DNA of 64,000 nucleotides from Dyadobacter sp. 3J3 (GCF_009801115.1 NZ_VTOL01000003.1:1-64000); one strand, 5' to 3'. Positions 26,872 to 36,412 are shown, counted from the stretch's first letter. Notes: generated by a model not told the origin, from the letters alone. Made by a program: numbers and translations.

Positions 26872-28236
26872 ATGCTCCTTTCCGAAGCCAAAATTCTTAT
26901 TATTGATGATGATGTCGATGTTTTAAGTGCAGCAAAATTATTGCTTAAACGCCATGCAAAACTTGTCGATATTGAAAAAAATCCTCAAAAACTACCTTTC
27001 CTTGTAACCAACAGCAGCTACGATCTGATCCTTCTCGACATGAATTTCACACGTGATGTGAACAGTGGCAGAGAAGGATTTCACTGGCTCGACCGGATTC
27101 TTGACATTAATCCCAATATTAAAGTGATTATGATCACGGCTTACGGAGATATTGAAATGGCAATTCGCGCCATAAAATCCGGAGCTACTGATTTTGTTTT
27201 AAAACCCTGGGAAAATGATAAACTCGTTGCAACCATTGCGGATGTTTTAAATGAGAAAAAAGGTGATAAACTGGCAACAGGAACGGAGGAAAAAGGTGAT
27301 AATAAAAAAGAAAAAACATCATCGGATGCAATTATAGGACAAAGCGCTGGTATGCAGCATGTTTTGAAAACATCGGAACGAGTAGCAGCTACGGATGCTA
27401 ACGTCTTGATTTTGGGCGAAAACGGTACCGGGAAAACACAATTGGCAAAACACTTACACCAGCATTCACAGCGTTCTGATAAACCCTTTGTCGTAGTGGA
27501 TTTGGGTGCATTAAGTGATTCACTTTTCGAAAGCGAACTTTTTGGTCATGTAAAAGGTGCCTTTACAGATGCAAAGGATGACCGCGCCGGTCGGTTTGAA
27601 GAAGCAAAAGGAGGAACCATTTTTCTGGATGAAATCGGAAATCTGACATTATCGCTTCAAGCAAAATTGCTGACCGTTTTACAGGAACGCAAGGTCACCC
27701 GTGTTGGCTCTAATAAATCAATTCCTCTTGACGTCCGCCTGATTTGCGCGACCAATATGAATATCGAAAGTATGGTCGCTGACAAATCTTTCCGTCAGGA
27801 TCTTTTCTATCGTATCAATACCATTGAACTGGACCTTCCACCGCTTCGTGAACGTCCGGAAGATATTGCGCCGCTTGCAGAATTTTATCTGAAACAATTC
27901 CGTAAGAAATACAATCGTCCTGTTACGGATATCAGCAGCGCATTAATCAAAAAAATGCAGCAATATAACTGGCCGGGAAATATCCGGGAATTACAGCACG
28001 CCATTGAAAGAGCGGTCATTCTTTCTCAGGAAAAAACATTGCAGCCCGACGATCTTTTCCTAAAAACATCCGGTGAGCAACCTACAACGGCAACAGGTTT
28101 TGATCTGGAAGATATGGAGAAAAATATGATCGTGCAGGCAATGAAGCGTTTCAACGGAAATATTACAGACGCTGCCAGAGAATTGGGATTGAGCCGGGCA
28201 GCTTTATATCGAAGAATGGAGAAGTACGGTCTTTGA
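26872..28236 (+). CDS. NtrC-family sigma-54-dependent response regulator
   Basis: A 454-residue activator. It has a receiver domain (IDDDVDVL; phospho-acceptor Asp56 in LILLDMNF; K111 in LKPW), an AAA+ domain with Walker A GENGTGKT (182-189) and Walker B TIFLDE, an arginine-finger region, and a Fis-type helix-turn-helix (ITDAARELGLSRAALYRRMEKYG) at the end. The sigma-54-contact loop reads GAFTDA (229-234) instead of GAFTGA. It is divergent from the adaptor gene and probably activates the permease array through the half-sites between them. No kinase gene is adjacent; a candidate partner is at 37333-38673. Confidence 0.94.
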   Translation: MLLSEAKILIIDDDVDVLSAAKLLLKRHAKLVDIEKNPQKLPFLVTNSSYDLILLDMNFTRDVNSGREGFHWLDRILDINPNIKVIMITAYGDIEMAIRAIKSGATDFVLKPWENDKLVATIADVLNEKKGDKLATGTEEKGDNKKEKTSSDAIIGQSAGMQHVLKTSERVAATDANVLILGENGTGKTQLAKHLHQHSQRSDKPFVVVDLGALSDSLFESELFGHVKGAFTDAKDDRAGRFEEAKGGTIFLDEIGNLTLSLQAKLLTVLQERKVTRVGSNKSIPLDVRLICATNMNIESMVADKSFRQDLFYRINTIELDLPPLRERPEDIAPLAEFYLKQFRKKYNRPVTDISSALIKKMQQYNWPGNIRELQHAIERAVILSQEKTLQPDDLFLKTSGEQPTTATGFDLEDMEKNMIVQAMKRFNGNITDAARELGLSRAALYRRMEKYGL

Positions 28237-28385
28237 TTTTTTTAGTTGAAAGTGGAAAGTTAGGAGGGGCCGCGCGATTGAAGGTGAATTGAAAGCCGAT
28301 TGCCGACGGCCGAAATCCCCTCTGGCATATTTTTTAAGCCCAGTTATCGTTATGTAAAACAACTTCTCATTTCAATTTTCAACTA

Positions 28386-30338
28386 ATGATAAAGTATTGC
28401 CATCTGATTTTCCTTCTTTTTTTAACTCAAATAAGTATTGCTCAAAATAATTCGATCACATCTGTTCCGCTTAAAGATGTAAAACTGCATCAGGGATTTT
28501 GGCATGAAAGACTTGAAACGGGACGTACTGTTATGATCCCTCACGTTTTTCAGGAATGTGAACAAACCGGCCGGATTGACAACTTTGCTGTTGCCGGAGG
28601 TTTAAAAAAAGGCGTTTTTCAAGGAACACGATTTGATGATTCCGATGTTTTCAAAGTTGTCGAAGGCGCTGCTTATTCGCTCCAAAACCATTATGATGCC
28701 AAACTGGATCATTATCTTGACAGTCTGATAGTACTTTTTGCGGCGGCTCAGGAACCTGACGGATATCTTTATACAATTCGTACAATCAACAAAGACACCA
28801 CCGGATCTTACGACTGGATTGCGGGCCCGTCCCGATATTCTTTTGAAAATGGCAGCCATGAACTCTACATTGTGGGGCATCTTTATGAAGCCGCGGTTGC
28901 CCATTACAACGCTACCGGAAAAAAAACTTTGCTGGATATTGCTACCAAAAATGCGGATCACCTTGTTAAAACAATTGGCCCTAAACCCGGACAAATGATT
29001 GTGGTTCCGGGGCATGAAGAAATTGAAATTGCGTTGGTAAAATTGTACCGGACTACCAAAAAAAAAGAATATCTGGATCTTGCCCATTTCTTTGTGGATA
29101 TGCGGGGGCGCTCAGACAAACGTACGTTATTTCTTGATGAACACAAACTTGGCCCATCTTATTTTCAGGATCAAAAACCGGTTGTAAGGCAAACGGAAGC
29201 GGTTGGTCACGCGGTGAGGGCACAATATCTCTATGCAGGAATTGCCGATATGCTAACGATCGATGACGATCCTCAGTATAGCAAGACCATTCACCGTCTT
29301 TGGGATGACGCGACTACAAAAAAACAATACATCACGGGCGGCGTTGGCGCAAGAGCGGACGGCGAAGCCTTTGACGCAGCTTATGTCTTGCCAAATGACA
29401 ATGCTTATGCTGAAACATGTTCGGCGGTAGCAAACCTGATCTGGAATCATAAAATGTTTTTGTACACAGGAGAATCCAAATATATGGACGTCTTTGAAAG
29501 AACATTGTACAATGGTTTTTTGGGAGGAATGTCGGTTTCCGGAAATGAATTTTTCTATGTCAACCCGATGGCTTCCAATGGGATCAATGATTTTGGACAT
29601 GGTTCCGGAGCTACGCGTCATGAGTGGTTTGCCTGCGCTTGTTGCCCAACAAATGTCACGCGTTTTTTACCATCACTTCCGGGATATGTTTATGCAACGA
29701 AAGCGAATGAGCTGTTTGTGAATCTTTTTATGGATAGTGAATCCGAATTGAAATTGAACAACAATGCGGTGAAAATTAATCAGAAAACGAATTATCCATG
29801 GGACGGGAATATCAAAATTACCATATCACCAGCTAAATCTGCCAGTTTTCCACTTTCCATAAGAATTCCGGGATGGGCTAACGGACAGGCGATTCCAGGA
29901 GATTTGTATACTTATCAGGACAAAACAGTAAAACCAGTTGTACTGACAATCAATGGCAAAAACGCACCTGCAACGATTGAAAACGGCTATATCAAATTAA
30001 ACCGTCAGTGGAAAACGGGTGATGTTGTGACACTGGCCTTGGATATGCCTGTCAGAAAAGTTATTGCTAACGAAAATATTAAAACCGATAAAGGAAAAGT
30101 TGCTATTGAGCGAGGCCCGGTTTTGTATTGCGCAGAAGGAAAGGATAACAACGGAAAAGCTCTTTCCATGACCATCGCTCCCAATCAGGCCTTTACATCC
30201 GAATATCAAAAAGATTTTCTGGGTGGTCTAACTGTTTTGAAATCAAATGATTCAAAATCAGCAGTGCTGATTCCTTATTACGCTTGGGCAAACCGCGGGG
30301 CTAATGAAATGACGATTTGGTTTGATGAGAAGAAATAA
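28386..30338 (+). CDS. GH127 family beta-L-arabinofuranosidase-like protein
   Basis: A 650-residue protein with a signal peptide (LIFLLFLTQISIAQ), the DUF1680/GH127 (alpha/alpha)6 barrel start VKLHQGFWHERLETGR, the ETCSAVANLIWN segment that carries a catalytic/zinc-ligand Glu and Cys, and the CACCPTN motif (Cys417, 419, 420) that supplies the zinc ligands and the cysteine nucleophile in characterised members. It should release L-arabinofuranose or related sugars from plant glycans in the periplasm. C-terminal beta-sandwich domains follow. It is not accompanied by SusCD genes. Confidence 0.92.
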   Translation: MIKYCHLIFLLFLTQISIAQNNSITSVPLKDVKLHQGFWHERLETGRTVMIPHVFQECEQTGRIDNFAVAGGLKKGVFQGTRFDDSDVFKVVEGAAYSLQNHYDAKLDHYLDSLIVLFAAAQEPDGYLYTIRTINKDTTGSYDWIAGPSRYSFENGSHELYIVGHLYEAAVAHYNATGKKTLLDIATKNADHLVKTIGPKPGQMIVVPGHEEIEIALVKLYRTTKKKEYLDLAHFFVDMRGRSDKRTLFLDEHKLGPSYFQDQKPVVRQTEAVGHAVRAQYLYAGIADMLTIDDDPQYSKTIHRLWDDATTKKQYITGGVGARADGEAFDAAYVLPNDNAYAETCSAVANLIWNHKMFLYTGESKYMDVFERTLYNGFLGGMSVSGNEFFYVNPMASNGINDFGHGSGATRHEWFACACCPTNVTRFLPSLPGYVYATKANELFVNLFMDSESELKLNNNAVKINQKTNYPWDGNIKITISPAKSASFPLSIRIPGWANGQAIPGDLYTYQDKTVKPVVLTINGKNAPATIENGYIKLNRQWKTGDVVTLALDMPVRKVIANENIKTDKGKVAIERGPVLYCAEGKDNNGKALSMTIAPNQAFTSEYQKDFLGGLTVLKSNDSKSAVLIPYYAWANRGANEMTIWFDEKK

Positions 30339-30418
30339 ATGATAGAATGGTAGCAATGATAGAATATTAAATGAGGCGCAGCAATGATAGAATTTTGAAT
30401 GAGTGAATGATAGAATGG
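30337..30418 (+). repeat. Four interspersed ATGATAGAAT repeats
   Basis: ATGATAGAAT occurs four times in about 80 bp, separated by short variable AT- and GC-mixed spacers. The last unit, TGAGTGAATGATAGAAT, recurs in reverse complement at 42624-42640, so this is a dispersed intergenic repeat. Confidence 0.6.
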
Positions 30419-30433
30419 GTTGCTCATTTGGAT

Positions 30434-30459
30434 GCCACGGCCTTGAATTGGGGCGTGGC
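30434..30459. terminator. Terminator-like hairpin
   Basis: GCCACG with CGTGGC, extended by CC/GG inside, closes a small loop and is followed by TTTCTTTGGTTTT on the plus strand. It follows the GH127 gene and faces the convergent LEA-like gene. Confidence 0.55.
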
Positions 30460-30485
30460 TTTCTTTGGTTTTAGGCATATCTCCA

Positions 30486-31400
30486 TTACTTCATATTCTT
30501 TTTTAGCTTTTCGAGATCTTTTAATTCCCCTTCCATGACCATGCTCATTTCGCTGTTTTTCATCATGTCGTTGTCGGAAACCAGTTTGCATTTGAAATAC
30601 ATTTTAAATGGAAGACTTTTACCTTTGAAGATTAAGGCACCTGTGGTTTTCAGTGCTTTTCCCATACCTACTTCCACAGGAATTTCGAATATCCGGCTAC
30701 TTTTTGCGTGCACTTTGGTGACACCTTTGACTGAACCTTTTGCCAATCCTTTCTGATTTCCCAAATCAAAAACATAAGAAGGATCCCGGAATTCTACCGA
30801 AAATGCGTTTGGATTAATAAGCTTCAATTTGATGGATATTTCGGAATTACTCAGCCTGAACTTTTCAACATCAAAATCCTCCATTTCTACTTTTGGCAAC
30901 CGGATCAGCGGAAGCCTTTTGTCCTGTTCAATATGTAATGTATCTTTTCCAAGAAATGGTTTTGCCAGGTGAAAGGCAGCTTCCAGGTGATAGTCGGCAC
31001 TATCTTCATGAGCTGCTGCACCTTTTTTGCTTACGGAAACAAGTTTCTTCACATTGATTTTCGTAGGCAGCGTAACCATTGTCGTATCGCGGGACTTTAA
31101 TTTCAATGGATCAGCATAGTTACTTTTTATAATTTCCACTCCATTCACTTTTACGTCATACCTAAAATCCTGAATATCCATTCCTACTGGTAAAGGATTG
31201 TCAACCAGTAATTTAAAATCCATCTCCATAGTACTATCTGTAACGTTGGTTATTTTACTGATACTCATTTCTACCCTGGGTTTAAGGTCTGAAACCGGAT
31301 TAGCATTTTTAGATTTATATAGAAAAAAGGCGACTCCAACTGCGATAAGTAAGAATAAAATTACAAATAAAAGAGTCGATGTTTTTGTACGATCAGACAT
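30486..31400 (-). CDS. LEA type 2 (WHy domain) protein
   Basis: A 304-residue protein with one N-terminal TM (about 10-28, LLFVILFLLIAVGVAFFLY) followed by two LEA14/WHy-type beta-sandwich domains. The pattern PVGMDIQDFRYDVKVNGVEI in the first and LINPNAFSVEFRDPSYVFDL in the second is typical. It is probably anchored in the inner membrane with the domains in the periplasm. Such proteins are linked to desiccation or envelope stress, though the exact role in bacteria is unclear. It stands alone, convergent with the GH127 gene. Confidence 0.82.
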   Translation of the reverse strand: MSDRTKTSTLLFVILFLLIAVGVAFFLYKSKNANPVSDLKPRVEMSISKITNVTDSTMEMDFKLLVDNPLPVGMDIQDFRYDVKVNGVEIIKSNYADPLKLKSRDTTMVTLPTKINVKKLVSVSKKGAAAHEDSADYHLEAAFHLAKPFLGKDTLHIEQDKRLPLIRLPKVEMEDFDVEKFRLSNSEISIKLKLINPNAFSVEFRDPSYVFDLGNQKGLAKGSVKGVTKVHAKSSRIFEIPVEVGMGKALKTTGALIFKGKSLPFKMYFKCKLVSDNDMMKNSEMSMVMEGELKDLEKLKKNMK

Positions 31401-31673
31401 GAGTGCTGTGTTAAATATTTATCAAAGAGGTACATACTTAAAAATCATTCTTCAATTTGAACAGTACTTTTTATAGTTTTCATATAATGCTTTGAGGAGT
31501 TTTAGCGACTATTAAAGTTTATAATTTAAATAGTTGTGGATATATGTCTTCATGAATCAATTTAAAATCCGGGTATAGGCAGTTGTCGGGATTGGTATGA
31601 AAATTTAAGAAGAGGAAGCAAAATGAGCATGTTAAATTATCATCAACCACTTAAAAATTAAACCATTACAATT

Positions 31674-32213
31674 ATGAAAACTGCAAAAAGTAAAGTAAAA
31701 AATGCAATCAGCGAAAAAGATCATGAAAAGTTGACTGAACTTTTTATTGACGGTTTAAAAGATATCTATTGGGCTGAAAAACATTTAGCCAAAGCGCTTG
31801 TAAAAATGGAAAAAGCAGCGACTTCGGAAGAACTGAAGGCTGCCTTTGAAAAACATACGACCGAAACCGAAGAACATGCGAGTCGTTTGGAAGAAATATT
31901 CGGGGTTATCGGAGAGAAAGCACAAGCAAAAAAATGTGAGGCCATGACTGGCTTGCTAAAAGAAGCAGATGAAATTATTGAAAGTACAGATAAAGGCACG
32001 ATGGTCCGGGATTGTGGACTGATTATGGCGGCTCAGAAAGTGGAGCATTACGAAATTGCTTCTTACGGAACGTTAAGAAACATTGCAAGAACTTTGGGTC
32101 ATGAAGACGTAGCAAATATGCTTCAGACTACTTTGGATGAGGAGGGAACGACAGATCACAAGTTAACCGAACTGGCGGAGACGTATGTAAACGAGGAAGC
32201 CAACCAGGAATAG
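31674..32213 (+). CDS. Ferritin-like DUF892 (YciE/YciF) protein
   Basis: A 179-residue all-helical protein. It has the family signature LFIDGLKDIYWAEKHLAKALVKM near the start, and Glu/His residues on four helices (TETEEHASRLEEIF, AAQKVEHYEIASYGTLRNIA) that would form a di-metal site. Members are induced by general stress. It is followed by its own terminator at 32240-32281 and shares an intergenic region with no other plus-strand gene, so it is monocistronic. Confidence 0.92.
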   Translation: MKTAKSKVKNAISEKDHEKLTELFIDGLKDIYWAEKHLAKALVKMEKAATSEELKAAFEKHTTETEEHASRLEEIFGVIGEKAQAKKCEAMTGLLKEADEIIESTDKGTMVRDCGLIMAAQKVEHYEIASYGTLRNIARTLGHEDVANMLQTTLDEEGTTDHKLTELAETYVNEEANQE

Positions 32214-32239
32214 TATTTCCTTTCCTTCATAATAATAGG

Positions 32240-32281
32240 ATCGCTGGATTTGAGAGTAAAATCTCATTCCAGCGATTTTTT
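32240..32281 (+). terminator. Terminator of the DUF892 gene
   Basis: ATCGCTGGA pairs with TCCAGCGAT, extended inside by GAG/CTC, and is followed by seven T. Confidence 0.85.
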
Positions 32282-32334
32282 TATTAAAAATCAAATCTTA
32301 AAAGCAGAAATGGTTATTGACAATTCAATAAAAA

Positions 32335-32382
32335 ATCGTTCGTCAAATGTCTGTTTAAATTAACAGACATTTGACGAACGAT
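32335..32382 (-). terminator. Long perfect hairpin, terminator of the stress flavin-type gene
   Basis: A 21-bp perfect inverted repeat (arms 32335-32355 and 32362-32382) has a 6-nt loop. On the minus strand it is followed by six T. It lies just past the end of the gene at 32414-32914. Confidence 0.75.
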
Positions 32383-32413
32383 CGTATTTTCAATATCAAA
32401 ACCCGGAAGTTAA

Positions 32414-32914
32414 TTACGCAAGGTTAAGTTTTCCATGATCTCCCGGATCACTTTGGTGACCGGTAACTGCCGCTTTTACCATTGAAAAGAAAACAACCAT
32501 TTTTGAAGAAGGACTATCCCAATATGCGGCCTCATCCGTTGTTACTTTCAACACAACCAGATTTGGATCATCTTTTCCTTCCGGAAACCAGGCTTTTGAT
32601 AATGGGCTCCATAATTCTTCTTTTTTCTGTTCGTCTTCTACAATTGTTGCGTAACCAGTAACGCTCAGATAAGTATTATCTCCCGGATGAGAATAAATCA
32701 AAGTGACATTTTCTCCACTCCCTGTTTCCTGTCCGATTTCGGTATGCTTGCTTGTAAAAAACCAGGCATTTCCTCCTTCGTCAACTTCCAAAGTTGTCAT
32801 AGGACGTGACTCAATTTTTCCGTTTTCATAGGTTGTGTACATGCAAAAACGAATATCTTCAACCAGTGATTTCAATTTATTTATTGCTTCCGAATTTTGA
32901 AGGTTCTTTTCCAT
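32414..32914 (-). CDS. Pyridoxamine 5'-phosphate oxidase-like general stress protein
   Basis: A 166-residue split-barrel flavin-binding family protein of the general stress protein 26 type. Visible features are the first strands (EDIRFCMYTTYENGKIESRPMTTLEVDEG), the central WFFTSKHTEIGQETGSGENVTLIYSHP segment and the YLSVTGYATIVEDEQKKEELWSP motif followed by AWFPEGKDDPNLVVLKV. It probably binds FMN or FAD in the cytoplasm; pyridoxine oxidase activity is not implied. It neighbours DUF892, which is often stress-induced too. Confidence 0.9.
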   Translation of the reverse strand: MEKNLQNSEAINKLKSLVEDIRFCMYTTYENGKIESRPMTTLEVDEGGNAWFFTSKHTEIGQETGSGENVTLIYSHPGDNTYLSVTGYATIVEDEQKKEELWSPLSKAWFPEGKDDPNLVVLKVTTDEAAYWDSPSSKMVVFFSMVKAAVTGHQSDPGDHGKLNLA

Positions 32915-33038
32915 AATTATTTATTCTTAAGTCTGTGATGAAATTAATAACAGATTCAATTAAAATAACCGTTCCAATGACAACCTTAAATCGGCTAGGA
33001 AATCACTTGCCAAGAACCCTCTCAAATTGAAAACTCCC

Positions 33039-33689
33039 TTAAACCTTCCAATTTTCGAGCTGATAAGCACTATCCCAAAATACATATTCTAGTTTGGATG
33101 CGGTGAGATAAGCTTCCGTCATTTTTTCCCTTGTTTTTTCCGATGCCTGATCAGCCAGATTGTTACAAATCGACAACGCTTTTTCAACTGAGGCGGCAAA
33201 TTCTTCCCCTGCGTAAGCGTCAATCCAGTTTTGGTAAGGATTAGGCGAAGTCTGATTTGCATAGATATAATCACCGATTTTCTTATATATCCAGAAGCAT
33301 GGAAGCAAGGCTGCTACTGAAACTTCATAGGATTCGTAAGCGGCTGTTGATAATAAATAATTCGTATAGGCAAAACATCCGGGAGCTTTTCCACCATCAA
33401 AATCAATCGCATATTCTTTGAAATAACTTTCGTGTAAGATCCTCTCAACAATAATCGCATTTTGGGCAAATTGAAGAAAATCGAGTAATTCCTGACTTGT
33501 TCCGGCCTTTGTTCCCGCAGTTGCAAGCGCCTTTGCGAACTCGACCAAATACAATGAATCCTGATAAATATAAAATTTGAACTTTTCAACCGGCAAGGTT
33601 CCGACCTTCATTTCCTGGTTAAATGGGTGTTCCTGAATTTTATTGTAAACCGGTAATGCTTCGTTCCAAAGATGATCTGTAAATTTCAT
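33039..33689 (-). CDS. tenA: TenA family aminopyrimidine aminohydrolase (thiaminase II)
   Basis: A 216-residue all-helical enzyme that converts amino-HMP from degraded thiamin to HMP. The catalytic Cys lies in AALLPCFWIYKKIG, and the conserved NPYQNWIDAYAGEEF motif follows. It is the last gene of the thiM-thiE-thiD-tenA operon, 6 bp after thiD, and feeds its product to ThiD. The context supports salvage rather than de novo synthesis: no thiC, thiG or thiS is in the window. Confidence 0.93.
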   Translation of the reverse strand: MKFTDHLWNEALPVYNKIQEHPFNQEMKVGTLPVEKFKFYIYQDSLYLVEFAKALATAGTKAGTSQELLDFLQFAQNAIIVERILHESYFKEYAIDFDGGKAPGCFAYTNYLLSTAAYESYEVSVAALLPCFWIYKKIGDYIYANQTSPNPYQNWIDAYAGEEFAASVEKALSICNNLADQASEKTREKMTEAYLTASKLEYVFWDSAYQLENWKV

Positions 33690-33695
33690 AAGATA

Positions 33696-34526
33696 TTAAT
33701 TATCGTAATGTCTGATTTGCATTTTCTGTGGAGAAAATGAATGATTTAACGGGCCAGAACCTTGTCCGGTACTAATGTCTTTTCCGGCTTCAATGGCTCC
33801 GGCAATATATATTTTGGCTAATCTGATGGCCTCCGTTAAGGAATTTCCGAGTGCAACAAACGTCGCAATAGCAGAAGAAAGTGTACAGCCTGTGCCATGA
33901 ACATTCTTACTTTCGATATAATCGCTTTCAAAAATCTCTGGTTTTTCACCCTTTTGAACAAAAACATCAAATAATTTTGGAGCGATTAAATGTCCGCCTT
34001 TGAGCAAAACCGCCCGGCAGCCTTTTTCAATCATCTCCTCAGCGGCGACAATCATTTCATCCGGATTTACTATTTCTCTTCCAACAAGAATACTGGCTTC
34101 ATCCAGATTTGGAGTTATTAAAGCCGCCCGTGGAAATAATTCTTTCCACAAAACAGCAATCGTTTCATCCTGAATCAGTTTCGCACCACTTGTAGAAACC
34201 ATAACAGGATCAAAAATTACAAATCCGGGTTGAAAACGATCCAGGATTTTTGCAATTATTTCAGCGGTTTCAACCGTATTGATCATGCCAATTTTGACAG
34301 AATCAATAACTATATCTTCAAAAACGGCTTCCAGCTGAGATTTCAAGAACGCACCAGGCACGGGATGTATAGCCCGAACACCAGTCGTATTTTGCGCAGT
34401 TAAAGCTGTAATCGCAGAGGCGCCATAGGCTCCCAGCGCAGCAATTGTTTTAAGATCCGCCTGAATTCCTGCTCCTCCCCCGCTATCGGATCCGGCAATG
34501 GTGAGGACTGTGGGATAGCGTTTCAT
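33696..34526 (-). CDS. thiD: Hydroxymethylpyrimidine/phosphomethylpyrimidine kinase ThiD
   Basis: A 276-residue ribokinase-fold enzyme that phosphorylates HMP twice to HMP pyrophosphate. The start TIAGSDSGGGAGIQADLKT, the LTAQNTTGV segment and the C-terminal anion-hole motif VHGTGCTLSSAIA are clear. Its ATG overlaps the thiE stop by 4 nt (ATGA), which implies translational coupling. It lies in the riboswitch-led thiamin salvage operon. Confidence 0.96.
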   Translation of the reverse strand: MKRYPTVLTIAGSDSGGGAGIQADLKTIAALGAYGASAITALTAQNTTGVRAIHPVPGAFLKSQLEAVFEDIVIDSVKIGMINTVETAEIIAKILDRFQPGFVIFDPVMVSTSGAKLIQDETIAVLWKELFPRAALITPNLDEASILVGREIVNPDEMIVAAEEMIEKGCRAVLLKGGHLIAPKLFDVFVQKGEKPEIFESDYIESKNVHGTGCTLSSAIATFVALGNSLTEAIRLAKIYIAGAIEAGKDISTGQGSGPLNHSFSPQKMQIRHYDN

Positions 34527-35146
34527 ATTTTATCAATTTTGTTGATCAGGAATTTTAAATTTCGGGCAGCTTCAAAAGGTGAAATGGCGCTGCAAATGGC
34601 TGAAATAACAGCAATTCCTTCCGCTCCATTGGAAATTGCTTCCTGTGCATTTGTGTCATTTAATCCTCCAATAACAACTAGCGGATGTTTGCTTTTCGAT
34701 TTTATCCACTTTAACCCATCCATTCCCCAGGGCAGCAAAGTATCTGTTTTTGAAGGAGTTGAAAACAAAGGACTCACGGCAAGATAGGTTAAATCGTAAT
34801 TCTCCGCTTCTATTATATCTTCTTCTGTCTCAGCGGAAAGGCCGATCATTTTTTCTTGCGGCCATAAGTCTTTCAATAATTCATAAGGCATATCGCTTTG
34901 TCCAATATGAACACCATCGGCATCGCTGGCCAGCGCGACGTCAATACGGTCATTGATTATCAGTGGGACGTTATAAGGAAGAAGTATATCTCTCATCTTT
35001 TTGGCCCGGTCAATAAATGCACGGGTTCCCAGGGATTTCTCCCGAAGCTGCACCATCGTCACGCCACCTTTTACAGCTTCTTCCACAACCCAAAATAGAT
35101 CTCTGCCGTGACAGGCATTTTCATCAGTTACCAGGTATAGTTGCAT
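34523..35146 (-). CDS. thiE: Thiamine phosphate synthase ThiE
   Basis: A 207-residue TIM-barrel enzyme that joins HMP pyrophosphate and thiazole phosphate to give thiamin phosphate. Recognisable motifs are the VQLREK strand, LIINDRIDVALASDADGVHIGQSDM, the SPLFSTPSKTDT loop that binds the pyrophosphate and the VIGGLN strand near the end. It follows thiM after a 378-bp spacer full of short inverted repeats, and its stop overlaps thiD. Confidence 0.95.
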   Translation of the reverse strand: MQLYLVTDENACHGRDLFWVVEEAVKGGVTMVQLREKSLGTRAFIDRAKKMRDILLPYNVPLIINDRIDVALASDADGVHIGQSDMPYELLKDLWPQEKMIGLSAETEEDIIEAENYDLTYLAVSPLFSTPSKTDTLLPWGMDGLKWIKSKSKHPLVVIGGLNDTNAQEAISNGAEGIAVISAICSAISPFEAARNLKFLINKIDKI

Positions 35147-35192
35147 TTTGTTTTTACAATTAAAAGTTTAGGAAAGTTTAATAGGTTTAACT

Positions 35193-35459
35193 ATGTCACC
35201 CCTTCGAGGTTTTGGCTGAGATGTAATGATGTTTTGCTATAATAATGTCAGCCCTTCGGGATTGTGGCTTGTTGGAATTTTCATCAATTAAATGAGGTCC
35301 TGGTTTCCGTAAATTTCTAAGAGACGTTGTTATTATTGAGCATTTGATTTCGACACATTATCAAATCCCAACGTTCAACCAATCCAAAATCCCGAAGGGA
35401 TGACATTTTTATAGAAAGGATATTACCAACTACGTTCCATAACCCCAACCGGGTGACAT
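35193..35459. repeat. Four copies of an ATGTCA...CCCTTCGGG intergenic motif
   Basis: Two copies lie in plus orientation (35193-35215 and 35245-35267, ATGTCAgCCCTTCGGGATT), then two in reverse (35384-35406, AATCCCGAAGGGATGACAT, and a degenerate one at 35438-35459). Opposite copies can pair to form long hairpins. No gene is supported in this 378-bp gap between thiM and thiE. Confidence 0.65.
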
Positions 35460-35524
35460 AATTCGCGCCCAACCAATTTTCTAATATTAATTTGATAACC
35501 AAATTTTGTATTGATTTCTACCAA

Positions 35525-36322
35525 CTACAACAACCTGACAACTGCCAATTCCTCCAATTCTTCCGGCGACAATTCTGATAATAAATCTAAAAATGCGACC
35601 TGAAACGATCCTGGCGATCTGGCTTTTTCAAATGCCTTTTCACCACAAACACCCATCATCGCAGCTGCCGAAACAGCCGCTTTAAAACCATCCGGCTGAA
35701 TTGCGAAAAACGCACCGGCAATAGCCGACGCCGAACAACCCATGCCCGTAACTTTGGTCATAAGCGAAACGCCATTATCCACATAAGCCACTTTTTCACC
35801 GCTGACGATGACGTCCGTAGCGCCGCTTACACTAACTACACAGCCATATTTTTCACTTAATAATTTCGCCGCTTGCAAACTATCCAGGGAACTTGCTGTA
35901 CTATCCACACCTTTTGTCTGAATATTGCTTCCGGCTAATGCCAGAATTTCAGAGGCGTTTCCACGAATTAAGGCTGGGGAAGCAGTATTTAACAATTCGG
36001 TGAGTGTAACATTTCGATAGGCCGTAGCACCGGCACCAACCGGATCCAGAATAATAGGTTTGCCGAATTTCACCGCAGCCAGCATAGCTCTTTTCATACC
36101 TTCCACCCAGGCCGGAGAAAGTGTTCCAATATTAATGACCAAAGCTCCGGCAAGGGCCACCATATCTTCGACCTCCTCAATGGCGTGCGCCATAACCGGT
36201 GAGGCGCCAATGGCTAACAGTGCATTGGCGGTATAATTCATCACCACAAAATTGGTAATATTATGAACCAGAGGCGATTTTGCTCGTAGCTCCGTCAGAT
36301 TTTCAGCAAGATTAAATTTCAT
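35525..36322 (-). CDS. thiM: Hydroxyethylthiazole kinase ThiM
   Basis: A 265-residue ribokinase-fold kinase that phosphorylates the thiazole alcohol. Signature stretches are SPLVHNITNFVVMNYTANALLAIGASPVM, PIILDPVGAGATAYR and the nucleotide-site TKVTGMGCSASAIAGAF. It is the first gene of the salvage operon, 91 bp downstream of the aptamer of a TPP riboswitch, so the operon should be shut off by thiamin pyrophosphate. Confidence 0.96.
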   Translation of the reverse strand: MKFNLAENLTELRAKSPLVHNITNFVVMNYTANALLAIGASPVMAHAIEEVEDMVALAGALVINIGTLSPAWVEGMKRAMLAAVKFGKPIILDPVGAGATAYRNVTLTELLNTASPALIRGNASEILALAGSNIQTKGVDSTASSLDSLQAAKLLSEKYGCVVSVSGATDVIVSGEKVAYVDNGVSLMTKVTGMGCSASAIAGAFFAIQPDGFKAAVSAAAMMGVCGEKAFEKARSPGSFQVAFLDLLSELSPEELEELAVVRLL

Positions 36323-36412
36323 TTTTACCGGGTTTTGAAAGAAAACAAAACGAATTGGCGCCTGGAAAGCAGTACCCGGAATTGTGATAACAAAAGTGAA
36401 AACCTTCGTTTA

